Source: Streptomyces sparsogenes (GTDB lineage Bacteria; Actinomycetota; Actinomycetes; Streptomycetales; Streptomycetaceae). From it: a DNA stretch of 39,563 nt. The stretch lies in assembly GCF_001704635.1 (NCBI RefSeq), contig NZ_MAXF01000149.1, positions 1 to 39,563 on the forward strand. Direction: 5' to 3'. Both the position numbers and the translations under genes were made by a program. Below are positions 26,276-34,787 of the stretch, piece by piece (within the stretch, counting starts at the first letter, position 1; every line of letters starts with the position of its first letter). The notes under the pieces were generated by a model. That model made no database searches and had not been told where the DNA came from. It saw nothing but the letters and a program-made list of their open reading frames with translations.

Positions 26276-27004
26276 GTGAACGGACCGGAGATCGACGTCA
26301 GCCTGGCCCCCGAACTGCGGATGTTCGCCGTCCCCGAGCGGCGCCGGGAACGGACGGCCGTCGTCACCGACGGGGCGTCCACGCTCGGACACGTCATCGA
26401 GTCGCTCGGCGTCCCGCTCACCGAGGTCGGCGGGGTGTTCGTGGACGGCCGGGACACCCCGGTGTCCCATGTGCCGCGCGCGGGGGAGTGGGTGGAGGTG
26501 CGCGCGGTCGCACGGCCGCAGCGGGTGCCCGGGGCGCCGCTGCGCTTCCTGCTCGATGTGCACCTGGGGACGCTCGCGCGGCGGCTGCGGCTGCTGGGCG
26601 TGGACGCGGCCTACGAGAGCGAGGACATCGGCGACCCCGCCCTCGCCGCGCTCTCCGCCGCCCAGCGGCGGGTGCTGCTCTCCCGGGACCGGGGGCTGCT
26701 GCGGCGGCGCGAGCTGTGGGCCGGGGCGTACGTCTACAGCGACCGGCCCGACGACCAACTGCGCGACGTACTCGGCCGGTTCACCCCGGTGCTCGCCCCC
26801 TGGACCCGGTGCACCGCGTGCAACGGGCCACTGGAGGACGCCGACAAGGACGCGGTCCGGGAGCGCCTCGAACACGGCACCCGCCGCACCTACGACGTCT
26901 TCGCGCAGTGCACGGCCTGCGAGCGCGTGTACTGGCGCGGCGCGCACCACGCGCGCCTCGAGGCGATCGTCCAGCGGGCGCTGGGCGAGTTCGACACCCC
27001 CTAG
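26276..27004 (+). CDS. Mut7-C RNAse-domain protein with N-terminal ubiquitin-like domain
   Basis: A 242-residue protein. Residues 1-78 match the Mut7-C ubiquitin-like domain (VTDGASTLGHVIESLGVPLTE, GGVFVDG). Residues 88-235 are Mut7-C: FLLDVHLGTLARRLRLLG is the PIN-like start with the conserved Asp, LLSRDRGLLRRR carries further acidic and basic residues, and two Cys pairs (CTAC at about 180 and CTAC at about 213) should bind zinc. Family members are putative RNases of unknown target. GTG at 26276 was chosen because the domain starts directly after it; no ribosome site is seen and CATGCT six bases before it would suit a leaderless mRNA. Confidence 0.88.
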   Translation: MNGPEIDVSLAPELRMFAVPERRRERTAVVTDGASTLGHVIESLGVPLTEVGGVFVDGRDTPVSHVPRAGEWVEVRAVARPQRVPGAPLRFLLDVHLGTLARRLRLLGVDAAYESEDIGDPALAALSAAQRRVLLSRDRGLLRRRELWAGAYVYSDRPDDQLRDVLGRFTPVLAPWTRCTACNGPLEDADKDAVRERLEHGTRRTYDVFAQCTACERVYWRGAHHARLEAIVQRALGEFDTP

Positions 27005-27274
27005 GTGTGCTGTTCCGGGACGTTGGTGACGGGCGACATGCGCCTTCGTGGCCCGTCTGGACTGCGCCTGACCCCCGCCGCCCGATCCCTCCCCGGCCCA
27101 CGCGGCGCCCGTGCCCGTCCCGTGCCCGTTCGGCGCGGTTCCGTGCCCGCTTCGTGCCCGATTCCCGCCCGCCGGGCGCACGCGGCCCGGAACTGCTGCC
27201 CGGAGACAAGGCCAGGCCGCGTCGGCCGGAGCGGCGGGCGCACGCCGCGAGCCTCGGTGGGCGGCTCGTACGCC

Positions 27275-28435
27275 CTACGGGCGGGCGGTGGTGTCCGCCG
27301 GGCGTGGTGTCACCGCCCGTTCGATCAGGATCATCGCCGCGTCGTCGGCCAGGCGCCCCTCCGCGTGCCGGATCAGCTCCCGGCGCAGCCGGTCCAGGTA
27401 CTCCGCCGGGGTGGCGCCGTCCAGGGTCTCCAGGGTCTCCGGCAGCGGGAAGAACTCGTGGGAGCGGTTGCGGGCCTCCAGCACCCCGTCGGTGTGCAGC
27501 AGCAGCCGCTCGCCCGTGGCGAACGGGAAGGCCTCGGTGACGACCGGCGGGCCGGTGAGGAACTCCTCCAGGCCGAGCGGCGGCAGCGGGCGGGCCGGGG
27601 CGAGGGTCCTGACCTTCCCGTCCTGGACGGCCAGCGGCGGCGGATGGCCGCGGTTGATCAGCTGGATCGTCTCGTGGTCCGGCACCTGGGCCAGCAGCAC
27701 GGTGACGAACTGCTCGGCCTGCTCCTCCCAGTTCCGCGGGTCGGTGCGGTCCAGCAGCGCGTACTCCCGCTGCAGCGCGGCCGCGCAGCGGTGCATGACC
27801 TCGGCCAGGTCGCTCTCGTAGTGCACCGCCTCGCGGAAGGCGCCCAGCACCGCGGCGGCCGACCGCACCGCGGCCAGCCCCTTGCCCCGTACGTCCCCGA
27901 CGATCAGGCGCACCCCGAACCGGGTGATCATCGCCTCGTACAGATCGCCGCCGATCTGCGCGCCCCGCTCGGCCGCCAGGTACACGCTGGCGGCCGTCAC
28001 CGGGCCCATCCGGGTGGGCAGCGGCCGCAGCACCACGTTCTGCGAGACCTCGGCGATCCGCCGCACCTGGGTGAGCTCACGCGTCCTGCGGACCCGTACG
28101 GCGCTGCCCACCACGCTCGCCACCGCCACCACCAGCAGCGCGGCCAGGTTGGCGTACACCTGCTGGGTGCCCCAGGCGTGGTTGGCGGTCGCGGTGCCCG
28201 CGCTGACCAGGAAGGCGAGCCCGGCCACCGCGCTCGTGCCGCGCGGCCCCATGGTCACCGCGGCCAGCGCCGGGGCCGGGGACAGCAGGGGGCCGGTGTA
28301 CACCACGTGCGCCGGAGAGAACTCGATCGCGATCACGGCCGCCAGCGTCACGAAGGGCAGGCTTCGCGCGACCGCGAAGAGCCCACGGCTGGGGCCGTCG
28401 GCTCCCCGGTCCGCCGAAGAGCGGAGGACTCGCAT
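27275..28435 (-). CDS. Membrane-anchored SpoIIE-type PP2C phosphatase
   Basis: A 386-residue protein. The first 120 residues hold three to four hydrophobic helices (FVTLAAVIAIEF; ALAAVTMG; VAGLAFLVSAG; ANLAALLVVAVASVVGSAV), then a short linker and a SpoIIE phosphatase domain: IGGDLYEA, IVGDVRGKG, INRGHPPPL, LLLHTDGV and LADDAAMIL keep the acidic metal ligands. It should dephosphorylate an anti-anti-sigma factor at the membrane. The 270-base gap downstream (27005-27274) has several CGTGCCCG steps and a small CGCCC-TAC-GGGCG hairpin at the stop, nothing more. Divergent from the glycosylase gene. Confidence 0.92.
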   Translation of the reverse strand: MRVLRSSADRGADGPSRGLFAVARSLPFVTLAAVIAIEFSPAHVVYTGPLLSPAPALAAVTMGPRGTSAVAGLAFLVSAGTATANHAWGTQQVYANLAALLVVAVASVVGSAVRVRRTRELTQVRRIAEVSQNVVLRPLPTRMGPVTAASVYLAAERGAQIGGDLYEAMITRFGVRLIVGDVRGKGLAAVRSAAAVLGAFREAVHYESDLAEVMHRCAAALQREYALLDRTDPRNWEEQAEQFVTVLLAQVPDHETIQLINRGHPPPLAVQDGKVRTLAPARPLPPLGLEEFLTGPPVVTEAFPFATGERLLLHTDGVLEARNRSHEFFPLPETLETLDGATPAEYLDRLRRELIRHAEGRLADDAAMILIERAVTPRPADTTARP

Positions 28436-28539
28436 AACCGGCTACTTTAATCGGATAGTGCACAATAAGGGTGTTAACGGACTGTAAAGCCCGCGCATCG
28501 CGGGGCGGGGGCATGGAGCGACCGGACGAGGGTGGCGGT

Positions 28540-29331
28540 ATGCCTGAACTGCCGGATGTGGAGGGTTTCCGACGGGTGCTGGCCTTCTGCGCGCAGGGCC
28601 GCCGGGTGGAGCGCGTCGAGGTGGGCGACGCCGGAGTGCTGCGCGGGGTGACCCCTCAGCGGCTGCGGCGGGAGGTGACCGGCCGCCGCTTCGGCCCGCC
28701 CGAGCGCCACGGCAAGTGGCTCATCGCCCGCACCGACGGTCCCACCGTACTCCTGCACTTCGGCATGACCGGAGACCTGCTGTGCGCCGCGCACGACGAC
28801 CCGCCCCACCCGCACGACCGCGTCACCTTCGTCCTCGACGACGGCCACGCCCTCCGCTACCGGGACCAGCGCAAACTCCGCGGCCTGTGGCTGGCCGCCA
28901 CCGACGCCGACCTCGACCGGATCATGGGCGACCAGGGCCCGGACGCCCTGTCCGTGAGCCGCGCCGAACTCGACGAGCGGCTCGCGGGCCGGCGCGGCCG
29001 GGTCAAGGCCACGCTGACCGACCAGTCGGTCCTGGCCGGGCTCGGCAATCTGCTCGGCGACGAGATCCTGTGGCGCGCGGGCATCCACCCGGCCCGGCGC
29101 ACCGCCGACCTGACCCCCGAGGACCGCGCCCGGCTGGAGCGCGCGATGCGCGGCGTGCTGCGCACCTCGGTACGGGCCGGGCACGTGCCCACCAGCCCCT
29201 CCTGGCTCACCGGCCGGCGCGACGACCCCGATCCGCACTGCCCGCGGTGCGGCGGCCCGCTGCGCCGCCGCCGCATGGCCGGGCGCACCACCACCTGGTG
29301 CCCCGGCTGCCAGCCGGACTCCGGGACGTAG
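28540..29331 (+). CDS. Fpg/Nei-family DNA glycosylase
   Basis: A 263-residue base-excision enzyme. The chain starts MPELPDVE, so after Met removal Pro1 is the nucleophile and Glu2 the catalytic acid. HGKWLIARTDG and LLHFGMTGDL belong to the N-terminal beta-sandwich; QSVLAGLGNLLGDEILWRAG is the helix-two-turn-helix; the C-terminal zinc finger has CPRC and CPGC. The family removes oxidised purines or pyrimidines and nicks the strand. GAGGG lies seven bases before ATG 28540. It shares an AT-richer 104-base intergenic region with the divergent phosphatase gene. Whether it is MutM- or Nei-like in specificity is open. Confidence 0.93.
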   Translation: MPELPDVEGFRRVLAFCAQGRRVERVEVGDAGVLRGVTPQRLRREVTGRRFGPPERHGKWLIARTDGPTVLLHFGMTGDLLCAAHDDPPHPHDRVTFVLDDGHALRYRDQRKLRGLWLAATDADLDRIMGDQGPDALSVSRAELDERLAGRRGRVKATLTDQSVLAGLGNLLGDEILWRAGIHPARRTADLTPEDRARLERAMRGVLRTSVRAGHVPTSPSWLTGRRDDPDPHCPRCGGPLRRRRMAGRTTTWCPGCQPDSGT

Positions 29332-29361
29332 CGCCCAGGGGAGCGCGCGGGCGAGCCGGGG

Positions 29362-30333
29362 TCAGGAGAGCCAGGCCGTGTACGAGAGCACATCGCCCGC
29401 CTTGACCCGGTACTCGGGGTCGTCCCGGACGCCGGTCTCCTCCATGTCGAGCACCCTCCCGTCGTCCGGATCCAGCACGACCATGACCCGCGCCCCGTCG
29501 CCGGTGCGCACGAACGCCTGTCCCTCGCGGCCCATCCGGTCGGTGACCCGGCCCGCCGGGCGCAGCCCGGCGTCGCGGGAGAGCAGGGTGGTGAGGTTCG
29601 CGATCTCGCGCGGGCCGGGAGTCCACACCCGCAGAAATTCCCGCACCGCGGCCAGCAGCTCGTCCGGGTCGCGCTCGGCTCCCGGGCGCCAGACGGCGAG
29701 GTAGTCGCGCAGCTCGGCGGCGCGGGCCGGCGGAGGCTCGAAGAAGGACTCGTTCGCCCCGTCGATCCCCGGCGGATAGCTCTCCCGGCGCACCACCTTG
29801 CCGTCGTGGACGGTACGGGGCGGCACCCCGTCGTCGATCACCGGGCGGCCCGGGTGGCGGGGGTCGGTGGCGACCACGAGCAGCGAGCCGCTGCCGTCCG
29901 CGTTCCAGCGGGTCAGCGTCTCCTGCGGGACCGTCACCGCGTCCTTCCCCGACTCCAGACCCAGCGACCAGTCCTGGACGTGGCTGCCGCGCACCGTCCG
30001 CCCCGGCTCGTCGGCCGCCGCGGCCCGGGCCCGGCGGGCGATCTCCGCGAGCGACACATCGGCGCTGGAGGCGTGCGGCCGCAGCGCCACCGGGGCGGCC
30101 ACGGCCGGGGACGAGGCCGGGCCCGAGACGGTCAGGGCGAGGGCGACGACCGCGCCCGCCGTCGCCATGGCCACGCCCACCGCGACCCGCCGGACGGTAC
30201 GGCGCCGCCGGGCCCCGGCCACCAGCTGCCGCAGCCGGCGCTCGCCCTCGGCGTCCAGCGGCCGGTCCCGCCAGCGGCCGCTGTCGGCGGGGACGGGATT
30301 GGCGCCGCGGAGCAGGTCGAGTTCGTCGGTCAT
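29362..30333 (-). CDS. CU044_5270-type membrane protein, likely anti-sigma or sigma-linked sensor
   Basis: A 323-residue protein with an acidic/basic cytoplasmic N-terminus (about 1-48), one membrane helix (VAVGVAMATAGAVVALALTV, about 50-69) and an outer domain of about 250 residues. The layout matches the actinobacterial CU044_5270 family, found beside sigma factor genes. Its ATG overlaps the stop of the sigma gene (ATGA), so the two are co-translated. By analogy it may hold the sigma factor inactive or sense an outside signal, but no classical zinc anti-sigma motif (HxxxCxxC) is present. Confidence 0.82.
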   Translation of the reverse strand: MTDELDLLRGANPVPADSGRWRDRPLDAEGERRLRQLVAGARRRRTVRRVAVGVAMATAGAVVALALTVSGPASSPAVAAPVALRPHASSADVSLAEIARRARAAAADEPGRTVRGSHVQDWSLGLESGKDAVTVPQETLTRWNADGSGSLLVVATDPRHPGRPVIDDGVPPRTVHDGKVVRRESYPPGIDGANESFFEPPPARAAELRDYLAVWRPGAERDPDELLAAVREFLRVWTPGPREIANLTTLLSRDAGLRPAGRVTDRMGREGQAFVRTGDGARVMVVLDPDDGRVLDMEETGVRDDPEYRVKAGDVLSYTAWLS

Positions 30334-30878
30334 TTCCGTTCATCCTCCGTGCTCGTCCGCGCCGGTACCGGGACGGTCCCGCGCACCGTGTCGATCTGCG
30401 CCCGCAGCCGCTGCCGGGCCCGGTGCAGCCGCATGGCCGCGGCCGACCGGCCGCACCCCAGGACGGTGGCCAGCTCGTCGACCGTCAGCTCCTCCCACGC
30501 CGTCAGCCGCAGCACCTCCCGGTCGGCCTCGGTGAGCCGGTCCATCGCCTCCAGCACCCAGGAGCCTGGCCGCTCCGCGTCCGGGCCGGCCACGACCCGC
30601 TGACCGCGCGTCACCTCGTGATGGCCGAGCCTGGCGAGCAGCCTGCGGTAACGCCCGCGCCCGCGCACCGCGTTGGCCAGGCAGTTCCGCGCCACCCCGT
30701 ACAGCCAGGGCAAGGGCGACTCGGGCAGCTCGCGGCGGCGCCGCCAGGCGACGGCGAACACCTCCGCGACCACTTCCTCGACCTCGCTCGGCCGGTCGTC
30801 CAGCCGTCGCGCCACGAAGCGGCTCACCGCCCAGTAATGCTCACGGTAGGCGGTGTCGAAGGCTTCGTCGGGGCTCAT
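30330..30878 (-). CDS. ECF-type RNA polymerase sigma factor
   Basis: A 182-residue sigma factor. Region 2 runs from FDTAYREHYWAVSRFVARRL to VVAEVFAVAWRR and PLPWLYGVARNCLAN; region 4 (about 115-170) has LTEADREVLRLTAWEELTVD and ELATVLGCGRSAAAMRLHRA. It lacks extra domains. The start codon lies inside one arm of a 25-bp inverted repeat; the other arm contains the start codon of the divergent ctaD gene. No ribosome site is visible in the shared leader. Coupled to the membrane protein gene downstream. Confidence 0.92.
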   Translation of the reverse strand: MSPDEAFDTAYREHYWAVSRFVARRLDDRPSEVEEVVAEVFAVAWRRRRELPESPLPWLYGVARNCLANAVRGRGRYRRLLARLGHHEVTRGQRVVAGPDAERPGSWVLEAMDRLTEADREVLRLTAWEELTVDELATVLGCGRSAAAMRLHRARQRLRAQIDTVRGTVPVPARTSTEDERK

Positions 30879-30999
30879 GCCCGGTAGGTGTCCGGCACGC
30901 CCCCGATCATCACACGCCCGGGAAACTTTTCTTTTTCGCCGTCTTTTCGCCCTTCCCTGTGAACGACCGGGGCGGTGCCGGACACCTACCGGGCATGAG
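30874..30999. repeat. Long inverted repeat carrying both divergent start codons (sigma / ctaD)
   Basis: Perfect 25-bp arms at 30874-30898 and 30975-30999, with three mismatches if extended to 35 bp. Read toward each gene the arm is GTGCCGGACACCTACCGGGC followed by ATGAG, so the two genes share the 20 bases before the ATG and the first codons. Each arm contains a small CCGG-ACACCTA-CCGG stem. The 76-base spacer is T-rich on the plus strand (CTTTTCTTTTTCGCC). Confidence 0.95.
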
Positions 31000-32686
31000 T
31001 AACAACATTGTTGTCGCGGCACCGGCGGCACCGGCGGCCCCGCTGGCGCGCCGCGCCCGTCCCGGTTCCGCGGCCGTGCGGTGGCTGACGACCACCGACC
31101 ACAAGACGATCGGGACGCTCTACCTCGTCACGTCGTTCGCGTTCTTCTGCATCGGCGGGCTCCTGGCGCTGTTCATGCGCGCCGAGCTGGCCCGCCCGGG
31201 CCTGCAGATGATGACGAACGAGCAGTTCAACCAGGCGTTCACGATGCATGGCACGATCATGCTGCTGATGTTCGCCACGCCGCTGTTCGCCGGCTTCGCG
31301 AACTGGATCATGCCGCTGCAGATCGGTGCGCCCGATGTGGCGTTCCCGCGGCTGAACATGTTCGCCTACTGGCTCTATCTGTTCGGCTCGATCATCGCGG
31401 TGGCCGGGTTCCTCACCCCGCAGGGCGCGGCCGACTTCGGCTGGTTCGCGTACTCCCCGCTGTCGGACGCGGTCCGCTCGCCGGGCGTGGGCGCCGACAT
31501 GTGGATCATGGGTCTGGCCTTCTCCGGCTTCGGCACCATCCTCGGCTCGGTCAACTTCATCACCACGATCATCTGCATGCGCGCTCCGGGCATGACGATG
31601 TTCCGTATGCCGATCTTCACCTGGAACGTGCTGCTCACCGGTGTGCTGGTGCTGCTGGCCTTCCCGGTGCTGGCCGCCGCCCTGTTCGCGCTGGAGGCGG
31701 ACCGTCAGTTCGGGGCGCACGTCTTCGACGCGGCCAACGGCGGGGCGCTGCTGTGGCAGCACCTGTTCTGGTTCTTCGGCCATCCCGAGGTGTACATCAT
31801 CGCGCTGCCGTTCTTCGGGATCATCTCGGAAGTGATTCCGGTGTTCTCGCGCAAGCCGATGTTCGGTTACGTCTCGCTGATCGGCGCGACGATCTCGATC
31901 GCGGGTCTGTCGGTGACGGTGTGGGCGCACCACATGTACGTCACGGGCGGCGTGCTGTTGCCGTTCTTCTCCTTCATGACGTTCCTCATCGCGGTGCCGA
32001 CGGGGATCAAGTTCTTCAACTGGATCGGCACGATGTGGAAGGGGTCGCTGAGCTTCGAGACCCCGATGCTGTGGACGGTCGGCTTCCTGATCACCTTCGT
32101 CTTCGGCGGTCTGACCGGTGTCATCCTGGCCTCCCCGCCGATGGACTTCCACGTCTCCGACACCTACTTCGTGGTGGCCCACTTCCACTACGTGATCTTC
32201 GGCACGGTGGTGTTCGCGATGTTCGCCGGATTCCACTTCTGGTGGCCGAAGTTCACCGGCAAGATGCTGGACGAGCGTCTCGGCAAGATCACCTTCTGGA
32301 CGCTGTTCATCGGCTTCCACGGCACCTTCCTCGTCCAGCACTGGCTGGGGACGGAAGGGATGGTCCGCAGGATCCCGGACTATCTCGCCGCGGACGGCTT
32401 CACCACGCTGAACACCGTCTCGACGATCTTCTCCTTCGTGCTCGGCCTGTCGATCCTGCCGTTCTTCTACAACGTCTGGAAGACCGCCAAGTACGGCAAG
32501 AAGATCGAGGTCGACGACCCGTGGGGCTACGGCCGCTCGCTGGAGTGGGCGACCTCCTGCCCGCCGCCGCGGCACAACTTCACCTCGCTGCCGCGGATCC
32601 GCTCCGAGTCCCCGGCCTTCGACCTGCACCACCCGGAGGTCGCCGAGCAGGAGAGCGCCGGGATTGAGCGGGAGCCGGTGGCGTGA
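30995..32686 (+). CDS. ctaD: Cytochrome c oxidase subunit I, stand-alone copy
   Basis: A 563-residue twelve-helix subunit I of an aa3-type oxidase. Visible ligands: the heme a His in FTMHGTIMLL, the CuB His with cross-linked Tyr in FFGHPEVYI, the HH pair in WAHHMYVTG, and the heme pair in VAHFHYV. The conserved opening WLTTTDHKTIGTLYL is present. It reduces oxygen and pumps protons in the membrane. The usual partners (ctaC, ctaE, ctaF) are not adjacent, so it is a second copy or depends on distant subunits. ATG 30995 was chosen because the protein opens MSNN; an in-frame GTG at 30959 would add twelve residues but lacks a ribosome site. Overlaps the next gene by four bases. Confidence 0.95.
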   Translation: MSNNIVVAAPAAPAAPLARRARPGSAAVRWLTTTDHKTIGTLYLVTSFAFFCIGGLLALFMRAELARPGLQMMTNEQFNQAFTMHGTIMLLMFATPLFAGFANWIMPLQIGAPDVAFPRLNMFAYWLYLFGSIIAVAGFLTPQGAADFGWFAYSPLSDAVRSPGVGADMWIMGLAFSGFGTILGSVNFITTIICMRAPGMTMFRMPIFTWNVLLTGVLVLLAFPVLAAALFALEADRQFGAHVFDAANGGALLWQHLFWFFGHPEVYIIALPFFGIISEVIPVFSRKPMFGYVSLIGATISIAGLSVTVWAHHMYVTGGVLLPFFSFMTFLIAVPTGIKFFNWIGTMWKGSLSFETPMLWTVGFLITFVFGGLTGVILASPPMDFHVSDTYFVVAHFHYVIFGTVVFAMFAGFHFWWPKFTGKMLDERLGKITFWTLFIGFHGTFLVQHWLGTEGMVRRIPDYLAADGFTTLNTVSTIFSFVLGLSILPFFYNVWKTAKYGKKIEVDDPWGYGRSLEWATSCPPPRHNFTSLPRIRSESPAFDLHHPEVAEQESAGIEREPVA

Positions 32687-33036
32687 ACCGGACCGACGCC
32701 CCGCGCCCCGGCGACATCGCCACGGGCATCAACCGGCTCGAGGGCTATCTGCTGCTCCAGGCGGAACGCGACCGGGCGACCGACCGCGCGCGCCGGTTCG
32801 CGGGCCGGCTGGACTGGCTGACCGTCGCCCAGCGCGAGGAAGTGGAACGCCTCTACGCCCAGGACCAGTTGGCCCTCACCGAGCAGACCCTGCGCACGGT
32901 GGCGCGGCGCAGCGAGGAGCTGCGCGCCGAGTACCGGCAGGTCTACCGCAGGCTGCGGTGGCGGCTGCTGGTGGCCGCGCTGCTCGGCGCGGTCGCCGTG
33001 GCCGTCATGGCGGCCGCCGTGCTCGCCGCCGGGTAG
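32683..33036 (+). CDS. Small coiled-coil, tail-anchored protein linked to ctaD
   Basis: A 117-residue protein whose GTG overlaps the ctaD stop (GTGA). Residues 15-88 are strongly charged and helical (LLLQAERDRATDRARRFAGR, REEVERLYAQDQLALTEQTL), probably coiled coil; residues 94-116 are one C-terminal membrane helix (LLVAALLGAVAVAVMAAAVL). I know no function. The tight coupling suggests assembly or stability of this oxidase copy. Confidence 0.8.
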   Translation: MNRTDAPRPGDIATGINRLEGYLLLQAERDRATDRARRFAGRLDWLTVAQREEVERLYAQDQLALTEQTLRTVARRSEELRAEYRQVYRRLRWRLLVAALLGAVAVAVMAAAVLAAG

Positions 33037-33050
33037 CGCGGAAACACCGC

Positions 33051-33084
33051 GGAGGGCGGGAGGGCCGCCGCCCTCCCGCCCTCC
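33051..33084. terminator. Strong bidirectional terminator hairpin
   Basis: GGAGGGCGGGAGGGC and GCCCTCCCGCCCTCC are perfect 15-bp arms around CGCC, between the end of the ctaD operon (33036) and the convergent regulator (33101). Confidence 0.85.
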
Positions 33085-33100
33085 CGGCGCGTGAGCCCCG

Positions 33101-33676
33101 CTACTTGACGAAGTCCGGGAGCACCCGGGCGGGCCAGGTGCCCACGGTGAGCATGCCTGCCGCGTAGGCCCGGGACACCAGCGCGGCGCGGTTGGGCGCC
33201 TCCAGCTTCCGCAGCATCGAGCCCACGTGGTACTCGACGCCCTGCCTGCTCAGATAGAGCTTGGAGGCCAGCTGCACGGTCGAGGCGCCGGTGGCCACCC
33301 CTTCGAGGATCCGGGCCTCCAGAGGGGACAGCAAAATCCGCCGCAGCCTGGTCACTTCGTCGGTGGCCGGCTCGTCGTCCGGCCTGAGCAGCACGACGAT
33401 CGCGGACAGCTGGTCGGTGGGGCCCTCGATGGCCGTACCGGTCAACTCGCCGGAGAACACCCGGCCGTCGAAGCGGCAGCCCGCCACGCGCTCGGTGAAC
33501 CGGGTGCGCCGCCCGTCGTGCAGGCGCGAGAAGTGTTCCCGCAGCACGGCCGGCGCGCTCGGCCGCAGCAGGTCGAACAGGTCGCGGCCGCACAGCTCCG
33601 CCGACGAACCGCCGATGTGGTGGAAGAAGTCGTCGTCACCCGCGAGGACCCGCAGATCGGAGGTGAGGGTGGCCAT
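33101..33676 (-). CDS. PAS-LuxR transcriptional regulator
   Basis: A 191-residue protein: an N-terminal PAS domain (about 5-110; DDDFFHHIGGSSAELCGRDL, FTERVAGCRF) and a C-terminal LuxR helix-turn-helix (about 120-180; LSPLEARILEGVATGAS, YLSRQGVEYHVGSMLRKL). Size and order match the PimM-type PAS-LuxR family, which controls antibiotic clusters and other genes in Streptomyces. The start is uncertain: ATG 33676 gives the family size, while an in-frame TTG at 33757 would add 27 residues. It lies downstream of olsBA on the same strand, after a weak hairpin. Confidence 0.85.
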   Translation of the reverse strand: MATLTSDLRVLAGDDDFFHHIGGSSAELCGRDLFDLLRPSAPAVLREHFSRLHDGRRTRFTERVAGCRFDGRVFSGELTGTAIEGPTDQLSAIVVLLRPDDEPATDEVTRLRRILLSPLEARILEGVATGASTVQLASKLYLSRQGVEYHVGSMLRKLEAPNRAALVSRAYAAGMLTVGTWPARVLPDFVK

Positions 33677-33846
33677 GCCGGTGGCGTACCGGGTCCGCCC
33701 GTCGGGCACATGGGGTGGCACATGGGCGACCTGAGCGGTGTGGGGGCGGGCAGCCAAGAGGAGTCACCACTTTCTGTCGTTTCGGGGGCGACTGGGGGAA
33801 TCCAGTGACGGGTGTTAGGTCCGCTTCCAGGTGTATACCAATGCCA

Positions 33847-33862
33847 CGCCCCCTTCGGGGTG
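33847..33862 (-). terminator. Weak hairpin downstream of olsA
   Basis: On the coding strand CACCCC-GAAG-GGGGCG forms a six-pair stem (one G-U) with a stable tetraloop, 44 bases after the olsA stop. A candidate terminator between olsA and the regulator. Confidence 0.4.
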
Positions 33863-33905
33863 CCCGTATGCGAAAGACTTGTGCCTGTTTCTGCCCGAAT
33901 AGAAT

Positions 33906-34787
33906 TCAGATATGTGGGGACTTTTCCGCGCCACCCACGGCGTCCTGAGCCCGTATGGCAAGCGACCTCCGGTCGTCCGCACCCGGCAGAGTCGGCAGCG
34001 GCTCGTGGATCAGCACCCGCACCCCGAGCCCCCCGGCGCCCAGCACCCGCCGCAGGGAGCTGCCGAAGTCGTCGTCGCCGACGAACGCCGTCACCGTGGT
34101 CGGCACACCGTGCTGGACGTACTCCAGGGTCACCGGCCGCACCGGCGCCCCCGCGTCGATCGCCGCCTGGAAGGTGGCCCGCCGGAACCGGCCTCCCGTA
34201 CCGGCGCACCAGGTGACGCCCTGCGGAAAGGCCATGACGGAGCGGCCGGCGCGCAACCGCCCCGACACCGTCGAGACGGTGTCCGGCAACCCGCGCAGAC
34301 TGCCGCGGTCGATGAACAGCGTCCCCGCCCGCCGCGCCAGCGCGCCGACCACCGGCCAGCCCCCCACCTCCCGCTTGGCCAGCATGGTCACCGGTTCCAC
34401 CGCGAGCAGGGCGAGGATGTCCAGCCAGGAGACGTGGTTCGCGACCACCAGGGTGCCCGTGCGGCCGGGCACGCTCAGCGGCCCGCCGCGCACCTCGAGC
34501 CGGACCTCCAGGGCGTCCAGCACGGCCGCGGCCCGCGCCCGCAGCTCCCCGGGCTCGGACATCCGTCCGGCCCGCAGCAACGCGCCCAGCAGGGACCGGG
34601 TGAAGGCCGCGGTACGGCCGGCCACGCGCCCGGCGGACACCCGTGCGGCGGAGTGCGCCACACAGCGGGGGGAGCAGGGCGACCACGGCGCCCACGCGGA
34701 CGGCGCGCCCCCCGCGGCCGGTTCCCCCCTCCCGGCCGGCGCGTCCCGCGCGGGAGCCCGCACCGGAACGGCCACCGGGACGGTCAT
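33906..34787 (-). CDS. olsA: 1-acyl-glycerol-3-phosphate acyltransferase-like, ornithine lipid step 2
   Basis: A 293-residue PlsC-family acyltransferase. The catalytic HX4D motif is NHVSWLD (about residue 125). The substrate motif usually FPEG reads FPQG (VMAFPQG). A long Pro/Ala-rich N-terminus (about 1-75) precedes the domain. ATG 34787 overlaps the stop of the upstream GNAT-like gene (ATGA). In the two-gene order olsB-olsA this enzyme O-acylates lyso-ornithine lipid to ornithine lipid, a phosphorus-free membrane lipid. The assignment rests on the neighbour; a phospholipid role is also possible. Confidence 0.82.
   Translation of the reverse strand: MTVPVAVPVRAPARDAPAGRGEPAAGGAPSAWAPWSPCSPRCVAHSAARVSAGRVAGRTAAFTRSLLGALLRAGRMSEPGELRARAAAVLDALEVRLEVRGGPLSVPGRTGTLVVANHVSWLDILALLAVEPVTMLAKREVGGWPVVGALARRAGTLFIDRGSLRGLPDTVSTVSGRLRAGRSVMAFPQGVTWCAGTGGRFRRATFQAAIDAGAPVRPVTLEYVQHGVPTTVTAFVGDDDFGSSLRRVLGAGGLGVRVLIHEPLPTLPGADDRRSLAIRAQDAVGGAEKSPHI

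Noticed and set aside
30959..30994. N-terminal extension of ctaD from the upstream GTG
   Set aside because: It adds twelve residues encoded by the inverted-repeat arm, lacks a ribosome site, and the sigma gene shows the same in-frame extension, so it reflects the repeat rather than protein sequence.
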